Source: Plasmodium coatneyi (Eukaryota; Apicomplexa; Aconoidasida; Haemosporida; Plasmodiidae). Taken from it: 64,000 nt of DNA. Position 1 is the first letter of the stretch. Each line of letters begins with the position of its first letter. Made by a program: the position numbers and the translations under genes. A model generated the notes under the pieces. That model searched no databases, was not told the origin of the DNA, and saw nothing but the letters and a program-made list of their open reading frames with translations. The DNA is taken from the NCBI RefSeq assembly GCF_001680005.1, contig NC_033568.1, positions 248,001 through 312,000 of the forward strand. The letters are read 5' to 3'. Of the stretch, positions 45,540 through 56,851 are shown one piece after another.

Positions 45540-48500
45540 AAAAATATCTGTTGGAATGAAATATATAAAACGGAAATACTTTCAATGCACATTATTGTGG
45601 ACCTTTTCATTTTGATGAAGTAATTTGAATGTACATGAAAATATTATATGGACGCAATCAAAATATGTATATGCGTCCAACGTGTTTGACACATTCGAAT
45701 GAAATATTCCTTTAAAGTTTCACACTAATTTTTTTTTTTTTTACTTATTTTGTGTGCGCACATATGTAAGTAGGTTGCTCCTTTTTTAAACATTAACATT
45801 GATGACATTCCTCATTTGCACAATGATGTACCTTTTTTTTGCAATTTTTTTTTCGTTATATATATGTGTATGTGTTTGTATATATACATACCCATAAATT
45901 TTTTGCACACTTGCTCGAAAAATGTTATATTTCCTATGCAAAAAGTAATGTATCATAGAATAAGCGGTACAATCACTTTAAAATGTGCATAGTAGGAACC
46001 GCAAGACCATTTGTTATTTTTATTTTAAAACCTTTAAAACTGAATACAATTTATAAATAATACTTTATTATTCTGCTGGCAAATAAAAATACAAGGATGT
46101 ATTAAGGAAAAGTGCAACATTATAAAAGGATGGAGCACGGTGTGTGATATTATTCCTATCTGAAGTGTCACATAGAAACAGTTGAATAGTTAACACTTTA
46201 GTGTTACATACATAAAACAGTGTTCATTGGGATACACTTTCTTACACCACGCACTTTGTATCTCTGTATGGCACTAACTTATAATAAAGAATCATCATAC
46301 TTTTCTGTATTATGGTGCTGCCGAAAATGGAAACATGTTAGCACACGCTTATCTTTACTAAATTATGCAATGAATAAATAGTAGTAACAGAAGAACAGGG
46401 AAAAAATGCTTTACAGAAGTTTTAACGGAAAATAAGTGTACGTCGGATTGTACATTTTTTAATTTGTTCCATATTATGGTATACATGGATATATTTGTTC
46501 AAACGAGGAAAATAGGACTATCTTACAAGCGCTATCATATAATTAAGAATGAAACGAAAGCGGCAAAAGGGGAAACAATTTATATACCGAAGTACACAGC
46601 AGTTGTAATTGCAATTATGTTACTCTTACATGGAAAAAATCTGTACAATAATTTTTTTCCGGTTAAAAAATAACACAAATGATTATTTGCTATTAAACAA
46701 TTTTTCGAACAAACAGACATTTTAAGGAACGGCGCTGTAATGTATTAAATTATTCCATGCATTTCTATTTGATGATTTCAAATAAATGTGCATATATATG
46801 TCACGCGTGTGCTGCGTCACACGTAAATAAAACGATGAACCTTTATTTTTACGTACACCTGCATTATATACATAGAAGGAACATGTACGTACAACTCATT
46901 AGTACTTGACAAGATTAACAGGTGGAGATTAGGTATTATACCCATTTGTTTCTTATGCGTCCTCTTAATTATTTGTGCTATATCACCTTTTATTATTCTC
47001 TTTTCATTTTTTAAAAAAGCGCCCAAATAAATTCTTATTTTGCCATACCATAATTGGTAGTATGGGAATTGTTTTATATTACACAGGAGGAAGTGTGTAT
47101 TGGTCTATGGGAAGGGAGGGGCACCCGCACCCTTATTAGGACTAAGTATAATATACTCGAATATATCGCACAACTTTAAACAAAGGAGACAACTCAGTTG
47201 AAAATTGGCACTTTATATATTAATCTGTGTCAAATATTTTGTACTCATATGTGTAGTAAATTGTATGAGTAACATGGGGCTCACGTTGCGCATAAGCATA
47301 CGAAGTATATTTTTTTTGTTGAAATATATTCTGACGCATTATTATCAATTATTACGCTACAAATGTGTTGCCGAATGGATCCTATGAATTTTTTTTTTTT
47401 TTTTTTTATTCTAACAATGCAATGCAAGTAATATTTTTTTCCCGAAGGAAGGAAATGAAAAATATGTAATATATTTTTTTCTCTTTTTTTTTTTTGTTCT
47501 ATATTATGCAGTAAATGCACGTTCATGCGAATATTAATGGATAGCGCAGCATACGTTTCTTATGCACATTGGTATGCTCGTGAGTGGGATGTGTGAACAG
47601 TGGCATAATTAACGAAAACAGGTTGAATTAACGACATTGTTAAGGGGAAAAATGTAAAAAATTGGCTTATCTATATTTCCTATATTTGAAAGGATTAAGA
47701 CATACTTATCTGCGTGCTGGAGTTAATGATACTCACCCTCCCGCGGCACATTACAAATATGTGTACACATGCAATAATTATTCGTCACGCCGTTTATCAC
47801 CCACTTATTTTGCATGTAGGTACATCCGCTTTACGTTATTCATAATATACTCTCAGATATTTTTATAAAAAAAAATAGATGGATGTTCTGCATGTTGTGG
47901 TCAATCTGAATAATTCGCTATATCACTTATATATATAAATTTCCTTTTTTTTTTTTTGAACGTCCAGCTTCTTTTTTCATCATGTAGCTATGTGCAACGG
48001 CTATTTTTCTTTATTTTTTTTTCCTCTTTATAGCTACTGCAGAACCTAATTTATGTCATATAAACTTTAAGTTCAATTTCAAAATTTTCCTAACCTTTTG
48101 GGACTAATTCCCGCAAAATGTAATTTCATAGAAGGGTAGAAAATTAGGAAACGTCTCTACATAAAACGCCCTTTCAATTAGAAAATACCACGTTAAAGAA
48201 GCACTAAAATAGCAGGTTCCATTAATGGGGAAAAAATACATACTGTGTTAAAAATAAGCCCTCCTTTTTTCAGATGTGCGTAAAAAAAATATATAGATAT
48301 AAAAATAAACAAATGAATCCTTCTTCATTTCCATCTTTTCTGTAAGAATGTAAGAACTACTTAACAGAAAATTTTAACATATTGACGAAGCAATAATAGG
48401 CTTCTCATTTTAAACTACCCTCGCCCTAAAACTAGCCTTAAAAAATAAGAAGGGCTCTTTTCTGTAATATCCACAATTGGGCTTAAATATGTGATGGAAA

Positions 48501-49506
48501 TAGCTTATTCCTTATTTATTTTTATTTTGATAAATGACAAAAAAAAAAAAAAAAAAAGCCGGTTGCATATGCAGAGGGAAATCCGCCAAAACATGAACAC
48601 ATTAAACATTTAAATATTGACCACTTTGGGATTATAAAAAATTACGAAAAGCCTACATTTACGTACTTGTTTTAAGAGAGTAAGGATAAAATTCTGATCT
48701 TATTTATCAAAAAGCTCAAAAATCAGGAACAAAAAAAATTTTCCTTCCCTCTGTGCAAATTAAAATTTGCTTTCGCCCATGGAAATAACTTTAAAATGAT
48801 AATAGATGAATTATATCCACATATTTAGTACTATAAAATAAATGCATTTTTGATAAACTTCGCTCACTAATACCCATCAATCCCGTGTAATTTTTTCAAT
48901 GGAGCAATTTAATTAACATACATTTGCACCTAAAACATTACATGCAAATAACAATTGTGGAAAATATTAATAATTTCACATAAATATTGTTCTCTAGATT
49001 GGATAAATTGTTCGAAATTCTTAATAAAAATTTTGATTTTTCTCTAAGGTACTCGTTTTTTAAGCTTATTTTAATTAAATCCGTACATTTTTTGCATTAA
49101 AAACTTTTTTTTCCTACACTTTTTTAACCAACATATATTATTACCCGTTTCTTGGAAACAAAAAGTTAATAAATTAAAAACGCTAGAATGAATTTACTTA
49201 TAAAAACATATGTTAGATGCATATTCTTTTTTTAATGATGATACATTAATCAAACGTGAATATTGTTACCATTTTTCATATTTGATTTTTCACGTGGGAA
49301 CTTTTAATTTTTAAACTGCCAACAATTTATTTATTTCGTTTTTTTGTATATCGCAACTTTTACAGTACAACTAATCATCTGTGAATGCTTCCATATTTAG
49401 ATCAATAAAATCAAACTCACAGAAGGGAAAATTAACGAATTTAAATTGTAAACTATTTAGTACAAAAGTAATCCTTACATTAAAACGGTTTTTTGCGTTC
49501 ACAAAC
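45540..49506. other. Long AT-rich intergenic region, no gene recognised
   Basis: Several ORFs of 60-81 codons lack recognisable domains. The frame at 46464-46673 ends with a hydrophobic segment (YTAVVIAIMLLLHGKN) and might be an isolated signal-type exon, but no downstream exon was found. Confidence 0.45.
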
Positions 49507-50826
49507 ATGGCTATTTTTAAGGGATACAACGCTACTGAGAAAATTAACATTTCTCAGTTTCTCTGCAGAACATTTTTTGTCACTCTTCTAATTTGGTTCC
49601 TAAATTGTTCTAATTACGTAAGAAAAGAAAAAGATATAAAAGCTGCTCTACTACTTTGGGCGCCATTTTGTATAGTTGTACGATGTGGAAGCATTTTTGC
49701 GTATACGTGTATGTTCGTGCACGGCATACCTTCGTAGCATTTTCATTAGTCCCAAAAAGTAACTATTCATTTTTTCCAATTATACAAATGTTCACGCATT
49801 TTTTTTTTTTTTTTTTAGCAAAAATGTGACGGGAGGAGTGACCTTCAGAGTGAGCTGAAGCCCACTACCAGCAGATCCTTATCAGTAGTACGAAGAATGG
49901 GAAAGTACAACCCTCCACTCAGAACCCGCGTAGTAAAGGAAGTTACCCGTGGAGGCTTTAAAGAGTATGAAGAAAAATATGAATCCAAGCATTACACATT
50001 AAAGGAAAACGTGGATGAAAAAAATAAGGATTGTGATGAAAAGTACGAAGCAGCCAATTACGGATTCAGAGAAAAGTGCCCCTACGAAGTGAACCCATAT
50101 ACTGGTGCAAATGGACCTGATATTTTATTATTGAAAAAGAGATTCCATGAGACTTTGAACAGAGATGAAGATGATGATGATGACGATGAAGCGTTACTAA
50201 GTAGTAAGCTACCAGGTTCATTAGACGCATGCGAAGGAGGATATGGTGGAAAAAAAAAAAGACGTTCCAAGGCAGACGATGAATATCCTACTATAATAAA
50301 AGAATACGAAGAAGTTGGCGCACAAGGATATAATAGAGGCCCTGGAGGACGAGGCAAAGGAAAAAAACGCCCAACACCACATGGTCCAGACGCAGAAGAA
50401 TACCCAGAAGAAGATATGGGAGCATACGGACCACCACCAAGAGCAGGACGCCCAGTTAAAGTAACAGAACCTGATGATGATGAAATGATGGCCTATGGAC
50501 CACCTACAAGAGGAAGAGGCCCAGTTAAAACGGGACAACATGGCGCACCGGGTCCATCAAAAGATCCCTTTAAGGACCAACCACATGGAAATTTCAAGAA
50601 AGGACAAGCACCAACAGTACACCAGGGACCAAAGCAACCAACCAACGGACCCAAGCCCCCCGTAAATCAACAAGCCCCACCTAAACCAACCGTAAGTCAA
50701 CAAGCCCCACCTAAACCAACCGTAAGTCAACAAGCCCCACCTAAGCCAACCGTAAATGAACCACCCAAAAAGGAATCTAAAAAGGATAAATCCAAAAAGG
50801 ACAAATCTAAGAAAAATAAAAAATGA
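49507..50826 (+). CDS. Exported protein, unknown function, paralogue of 53468-56851
   Basis: Exons 49507-49617 (37 codons; hydrophobic FFVTLLIWFLNCSNY) and 49819-50826, phase 0, GTAAGA donor and poly-T TTTTTTAG acceptor: 372 residues. SRSLSV at residues 55-60 sits where a PEXEL is expected but has Val at the fifth place. A conserved region follows: TRVVKEVTRGGFKEYEEKYE, then CDEKYEAANYGFREKCPYE. Next are an acidic Asp run, a Lys/Arg/Gly/Pro-rich region with YGPP units, three copies of QQAPPKPTVS and a lysine-rich tail (KKDKSKKNKK). The first exon (ending LNCSNY versus LNCSNQ) and the conserved region match the convergent gene on the other strand. The basic, unstructured body suggests binding to an acidic or cytoskeletal partner; this is inference. 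Confidence 0.8.
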
Positions 50827-51291
50827 ATAACCAAAGAATAAGCAGAAGATAGCGTATATTATTCTATATCAAAAAATGTGGGGATAGAACATCAAAAAGC
50901 TTTAATGTTGTCAAAATGAGAAATTTTATTATGGAAATGAAATACGATAAAATTCAATTATGAAACAATATAGAGGACTTCATATGCGCAAGGAGCTAAA
51001 ATGAGATTTAAGTCAAATAAAAATAATAGCATATCATATAGAAATACAATTGACAGTTTATAATTAATAAAATTTCGACTGTGTATATATAATCCCCCTC
51101 CAAAAAAAAGCGAAAAAAGAAAAATTGAATTAAATTAAATTCACATATATATTTTTTTAACAATGTATTTTTAAATTATTTTCCCTTATATGTGATTAAT
51201 TTAATATGTCCATTTCATATTTTTAAAGTGAGTATTCATTCTATTTAGTTCTATACATATTTTCTTAATATTTATATTTATATTTATATAT

Positions 51292-51328
<37 letters not shown>

Positions 51329-53467
51329 ATTATGTTTTTTCCTATTTTTCATGATGAACGAGTATAAAAAAATTACAGTGTGACACGTAGGTAAATATAT
51401 ATTATATATATATATATTTTAAAAAACAATTTTTTAACTTAAAGGAAAATATAAATCGAAAATGTAATAAAACAAAATGAGGTGTAAAATGGTTATGTTA
51501 CAGAAGGAAATTTAACAAAAATGTCTCGAATAATCGTTACAACTGGATTAGGAAAACACAAGCAACAAATGCTTCCCGTTTTTTCGTTTTACCTAAACTT
51601 TTAGTGTTCATTTTAGATCCATGCACAGATTGGGTTATAACGGGGCGCCCCCACAATTAAAGTAAAAAATGTTGCATCTTTGAAAATTATTATGAACAGC
51701 ATGTAACATACATACGTCTGCTAATTCTATTTTGTTAAAAAAGTTTGCCATTTATGCGTCTAAAATAAATTCGGAACGGAAAAATGAAGAATCGACCTTT
51801 TTTCCTACAACCTTGAATTATTATGTTAAGAAAAATCACGCTACCCCCCCAAGGTGCATCACTCAGTATACGTAGAAACAATTGAACATTTTAAATAATC
51901 CATTTGAGGAATAGAAAACACATACATATGTATTTCTACTTAAATTTTGATTCTACATCGTCCTTAAATTTGTAAATTCCTTGGGATATACTGCTAAATT
52001 GGGCTCCCTATTACACACTGCAGCTTGGTGGGAAATATCTTCACAGAAACTTGTAAGCGTATGAACGTAAGAACATGTGAACATATATAATCCCCCTTTG
52101 TTAGCTAATTCACCGTGCACACCTTTCCTATATAAAAATATAACACGTTACCCATTTTGTTTCATTTTTCATCATTTATTTGAAACTCCCCTTTTGAAGG
52201 TGCGCCCTTTATTTAAACGGTCTACAATTGAAAAGTCTTGCTGTTCACGCGGATCGCACGTAGTGGAGCATTTTAAAAGTCAATAGAACGGGCGTTCATA
52301 AATAAAAACAAAATAGTGGACAGCACCAAACGGAACGCATCGTACTGAACATATTCCCAATTTTAATTTTTATTTTAATTTTAACACGGATGTGCATGTT
52401 TTCTGCCATATTATAACCTTTTTTTTACAGGAGAATGTGGGAACAAGATTTACACAACTATAATGAATAGCCAACGTGGAAAGTTGTATTGAAAAATAAA
52501 AAAATCAATATTTTTGTTTAATCAGATAATAAAAATTTTAATAAGAATTAAAAAAATAACTTAATTATAAAAAATGAAGATAAATATATATAATGAATAA
52601 ATGTATTTTTCGTTAAACACAACTAATTCAGTATTACTGTACAATAACTAAAATTCTCTAAATTAGTAAGCGCTTAATTTTATATGCAAATAAAATATAT
52701 ATATGTATGGTACAGCTTAAACTTCTTTAAATGGTGCACGTAATACAAGAATTACACAAAAAGAAATAAAAAAAAAAAATTAATAAGTAGGTGTACATAT
52801 GAATGCATACGATAACAGTCGAACATTGCACTAAAATAATACTCTGCATTGAAATAATATTTTCCACATGAAATAGAAAAAGATAAAAATTACTGGTTCC
52901 CTTGAAAAGTAAAAAGCTTCGCATGTTTTTTTACCTTCACCGTAATGTATATTTTGCAGCCTTCTCTATATTAAACGTAGACTTTCAAGCTGATCTTGAT
53001 CTCTATTTTATTTCCTTTTATACTGTTCATTTTATTTATTTCATTTTATACTGGTTTCATTTTATGCTGTCTCATTTTATACTGCTTCATTTTATACTGT
53101 TTCATTTTTCTATTACAATGCTAGTCCCATAAATCCACGCTAAAGCAAATAAGCTTACATTACCTATAACCAGGTATCCGTTACGAAATAGGTGCTCCTC
53201 CAAATAGTGTGATGTCTAGCGTAAGGATAACTATAGTTGGGTATGGAGTCTATACCCACAACATAGCGTGGGCAATTTTTTATGTGCCATTTTATTTTTT
53301 CCTTTTGGGATGATCGTTTTAAACCTTGTATACTTGTATTGCACTTGCACCATATTCTTATTTTGCTTACTTATTTCTTTAATTACTAGTAAAACCATAC
53401 TTTCTTCACAAGTGATTCCTTATATTTATATCATAACTTCTCAAAGTTCTCTCGTAACAATTTCACT
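50827..53467. other. Intergenic region between convergent paralogues
   Basis: AT-rich with a long T run (51299-51324) and an AT-rich simple sequence near 51400. A GC-richer stretch at about 53160-53270 carries a 7-bp perfect hairpin: TGGGTAT (53238-53244), loop of 7, ATACCCA (53252-53258). No gene recognised. Confidence 0.5.
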
Positions 53468-56400
53468 TCATTTGAAAGGGCAGCAGCATAGGCAAGAAAA
53501 CAAGCTCCTTTTGTTCTTCTTTTTATTTTTTTTGCCTTTTTTATCTGATGAAGAAATTGGACCTTCCGTATATATCTCGTCTTCGGGATCATCTTCCGGG
53601 GATTCCGTTAAACTATCTGACTTTTCTCCATCTTCTAAAGCATTTGGAGAACTTTCACCTGCAGAATCATCTTTCGATTTTCCAAACTCATCTTTTCTTT
53701 CTTTCTCTTCATGTTCACCTTCTAATTCTCCAGGTTCTTTTACAACAGGACTCTTATCAATTGAAGAAAGGCCTGGTAGCGGTTTTTCCTTATTTTCCCC
53801 TGCTAACTTAACATGAGAACTGTCACTTGATTCAACATTTGTTCCTGCTGGTTCACTTTTATCCCCCTCTTGAGAGTCCTTTTCTTCCTTAGGGCAAGTG
53901 TATTTGCACAACGCAGAAGACGGAGGATTGTTCTGTTCAGTTTCGTTTACCTCAGGTTGTTGGTACTTACACAACGCATAAGCAAATGGGTCTTTCGTGT
54001 CAGCTTCCGTTAGAGTTGGAGTCTTATCTGTGGTGGAGGGATCCGTTGGCTTGTCCTTCTTTTCAGCTTCTGTTACAGTTGGAGTCTTATCTGTGGTGGA
54101 GGGATCCGTTGGCTTGTCCTTCTTTTCAGCGTCCGTTACAGTCGGAGTCTTATCTGTGGTGGCAGGATCCGTTGGCTTGTCCTTTTCAGCGTCCGTTACA
54201 GTCGGATACGTGTACTTTCCATACGTGTATTTTGGCTTGTCTTGTTTTTCAGCGTCCGTTACAGTCGGATACGTGTACTTTCCATACGTGTATTTTGGTT
54301 TGTCTTGTTTTTCAGCTTCCGTTACAGTTGGATACTTCAACGTTCCATAAGTATATGTTGACTTGTCCTTTTCAGCTTCCGTTACAGTTGGTGTCTTATC
54401 TGTGGTGGAAGGACCTGTTGGTTTGCCCTTCTTTTTAGCTTCCGTTACAGTTGGTGTCTTATCTGTGGTGGAAGGACCTGTTGGTTTGCCCTTCTTTTTA
54501 GCTTCCGTTACAGTTGGAGTCTTATCCGTGGTGGAAGGACCTGTTGGTTTGCCCTTCTTTTTAGCTTCCGTTACAGTTGGAGTCTTATCTGTGGTGGAAG
54601 GACCTGTTGGTTTGCCCTTCTTTTTAGCTTCCGTTACAGTTGGAGTTTTATCTGTGGTGGAGGGATCCGTTGGCTTGTCCTTCTTTTCAGCTTCCGTTAC
54701 AGTTGGAGTTTTATCTGTGGTGGAAGGATCCGTTGGCTTGTCCTTCTTTTCAGCTTCCGTTACAGTTGGAGTCTTATCTGTGGTGGAAGGATCCGTTGGC
54801 TTGTCCTTCTTTTCAGCTTCCGTTACAGTTGGAGTTTTATCTGTGGTGGAAGGATCCGTTGGCTTGTCCTGTTTTTCAGCGTCCGTTACAGTTGGAGTCT
54901 TATCTGTGGTGGAAGGATCCGTTGGCTTGTCCTGTTTTTCAGCGTCCGTTACAGTTGGAGTCTTATCTGTGGTGGAAGGATCCGTTGGCTTGTCCTGTTT
55001 TTCAGCGTCTGTTACAGTTGGAGTCTTATCTGTGGTGGCAGGATCCGTTGGTTTGTCCTTCTTTTCAGCGTCCGTTACAGTCGGATACGTGTACTTTCCA
55101 TACGTGTATTTTGGCTTGTCTTGTTTTTCAGCGTCCGTTACAGTCGGATACGTGTACTTTCCATACGTGTATTTTGGTTTGTCTTGTTTTTCAGCTTCCG
55201 TTACAGTTGGATACGTGTACTTTCCATACGTGTATTTTGGTTTGTCTTGTTTTTCAGCTTCCGTTACAGTTGGATACTTCAACGTTCCATACGTGTATTT
55301 TGGCTTGTCCTCTTTTTCAGCTTCGGTTACAGTTGGATACTTCAACGTTCCATAAGTATATGTTGACTTGTCCTTTTCAGCTTCCGTTACAGTTGGATAC
55401 TTCAACGTTCCATAAGTATATGTTGATTTGTCCTTTTCAGCTTCCGTTACAGTTGGAGTCTTATCTGTGGTGGAGGGATCCGTTGGCTTGTCCTGTTTTT
55501 CAGCGTCCGTTACAGTTGGAGTCTTATCTGTGGTGGAGGGATCCGTTGGCTTGTCCTGCTTTTCAGTACCTTCTACTGTGGGGTAGTGAACTGTTGGGGG
55601 AGTATCCGTTGGTTTGTCCTGTTCTTCGGTATCTTCTACTGCGGGGTAGTGAACTGTTGGGGGAGTATCCGTTGGTGTGTCCTGCTCTTCAGGATCTTCC
55701 TCTGTGGGGTAGTGAACGGTTGGTGGAGTATCCGTTGGTGTGTCCTGCTCTTCAGGATCTTCCTCTGTGGGGTAGTGAACTGTTGGGGGAGTATCTTTCA
55801 AATGGCTTATTTCTTGATCATCCTTTTGTCCCTCTTTTAGCATGTTTTCTTTTTCATCTTCTTGTGAATCTTCCCCCCTTTCTACCTCCCTCAGTCCTTT
55901 TTTGGGCGTGTTTTTCATAGCATTCTCCTGTGAGTTTTCCCCTCTTTCTACTTCCCTTTGTCCTCCTTCTGGCGTATTCTTCAGTTCAGCTTCTCCTGAA
56001 TATTCCCTTTTTCGTCCCTTTCTTAACCCCCCTTGTACCTCATTCTTTAAATTGTAATTACCTCCTCCTTCACCCTTGTCATATAACCTCAATCCACTAT
56101 ACATACTATTCTTTAGAGGATATATTGACTCTTCTTCCTTTACCTCGACTTTTGACTTCTTTCGATTTTTCTTTTTTGGGGAGTAAATGATTGTGTTACA
56201 TGCTCTTAAAGAACCTGGCAGCGTGTCCATTAGAGAACCTGAACCTTCACCATCGTCATAAAAATCCCTTCTCATAGGAAAATTGTGTCTGAAGCTCTTC
56301 ACATTTGGTCCTTTATAAGGCACTCCCCGAGGCATTTCATAGGGACCCCCCTCCTTGAATCCATATCCTGATGCTTCATATTTTTCATCACACCTTCTTT

Positions 56401-56851
56401 TTCCACTATCTAGCCTCTCCTTAAATTTAAAACGCTTCGTTTCATAATTTTCAGTATACTCCTTATAACCAGCAGGTATAACTTGCTCCACTAAACGAGT
56501 TCTATGAAAGCGATTCCCCCTATGGTTACTATGATTCAACGCTAAAGACCTGCTCCTTAATTCAAAGTCATCACCAAAGTCATTTTTCTCACCAGGCGCT
56601 TTACCATATTTACTCTGAGAAGTGCGAAAAAAAAAAAAAAAAAAATGGAATAGATGAAAGAATCGTCAAAGTGTGCACATAATCTGAAGGCAAGATGAGC
56701 GTACACACAATTGCGTACTCGTATTTTATTGCCTTACTTGGTTAGAACAATTTAGTGCCGAAAATATAACAAAAAAAAAAGCTGTTTTTATAAAGAAGAG
56801 GAAAATATTCAATTTCCCTCTCCTACTGTATTCCTTTATTCTTCCCATCAT
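53468..56851 (-). CDS. Large exported repeat protein, unknown function, paralogue of 49507-50826
   Basis: Exons (minus) 56851-56738 (38 codons; hydrophobic FFFIKT/AFFFVIFSALNCSNQ region) and 56614-53468, phase 0, GTAAGG donor and TTCTCAG acceptor: 1086 residues. RSLAL at residues 60-64 takes the PEXEL position without an acidic fifth residue. A conserved block follows (TRLVEQVIPAGYKEY, CDEKYEASGYGFKEGGPYE), then about 29 copies of a PTVTEAEK-type unit. The repeat has two interchangeable cassettes, TDPSTTDKT and KYTYGKYTY/STYTYGTLKY, plus an upstream TPPTVHYPTEE set. After an acidic Ser/Glu region the protein ends with a lysine run and SLFSCLCCCPFK, a cysteine cluster that could be acylated. 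The start was chosen at the outer of two adjacent ATGs. Function unknown; export to the host cell is inferred from architecture. Confidence 0.8.
53990..55800 (-). repeat. 57-63 bp modular coding repeat array
   Basis: About 29 units, each containing the gene-strand word CC(A/G)ACTGTAACGGA(A/C)GCTGA (or a one-base variant). They alternate in blocks between the STTDKT cassette and the TYGKYTY cassette. Blocks of identical neighbouring units indicate local amplification. Confidence 0.9.

Noticed and set aside
46464..46673. Possible signal-type exon with hydrophobic C-terminus
   Set aside because: No downstream exon with an RxL motif in phase was found within intron-sized distance.
54363..55920. 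Two long plus-strand open frames (330 and 426 codons) across the repeat array
   Set aside because: They are antisense to the two-exon gene on the minus strand; the repeat unit happens to lack stops in those frames and there is no start context or domain.
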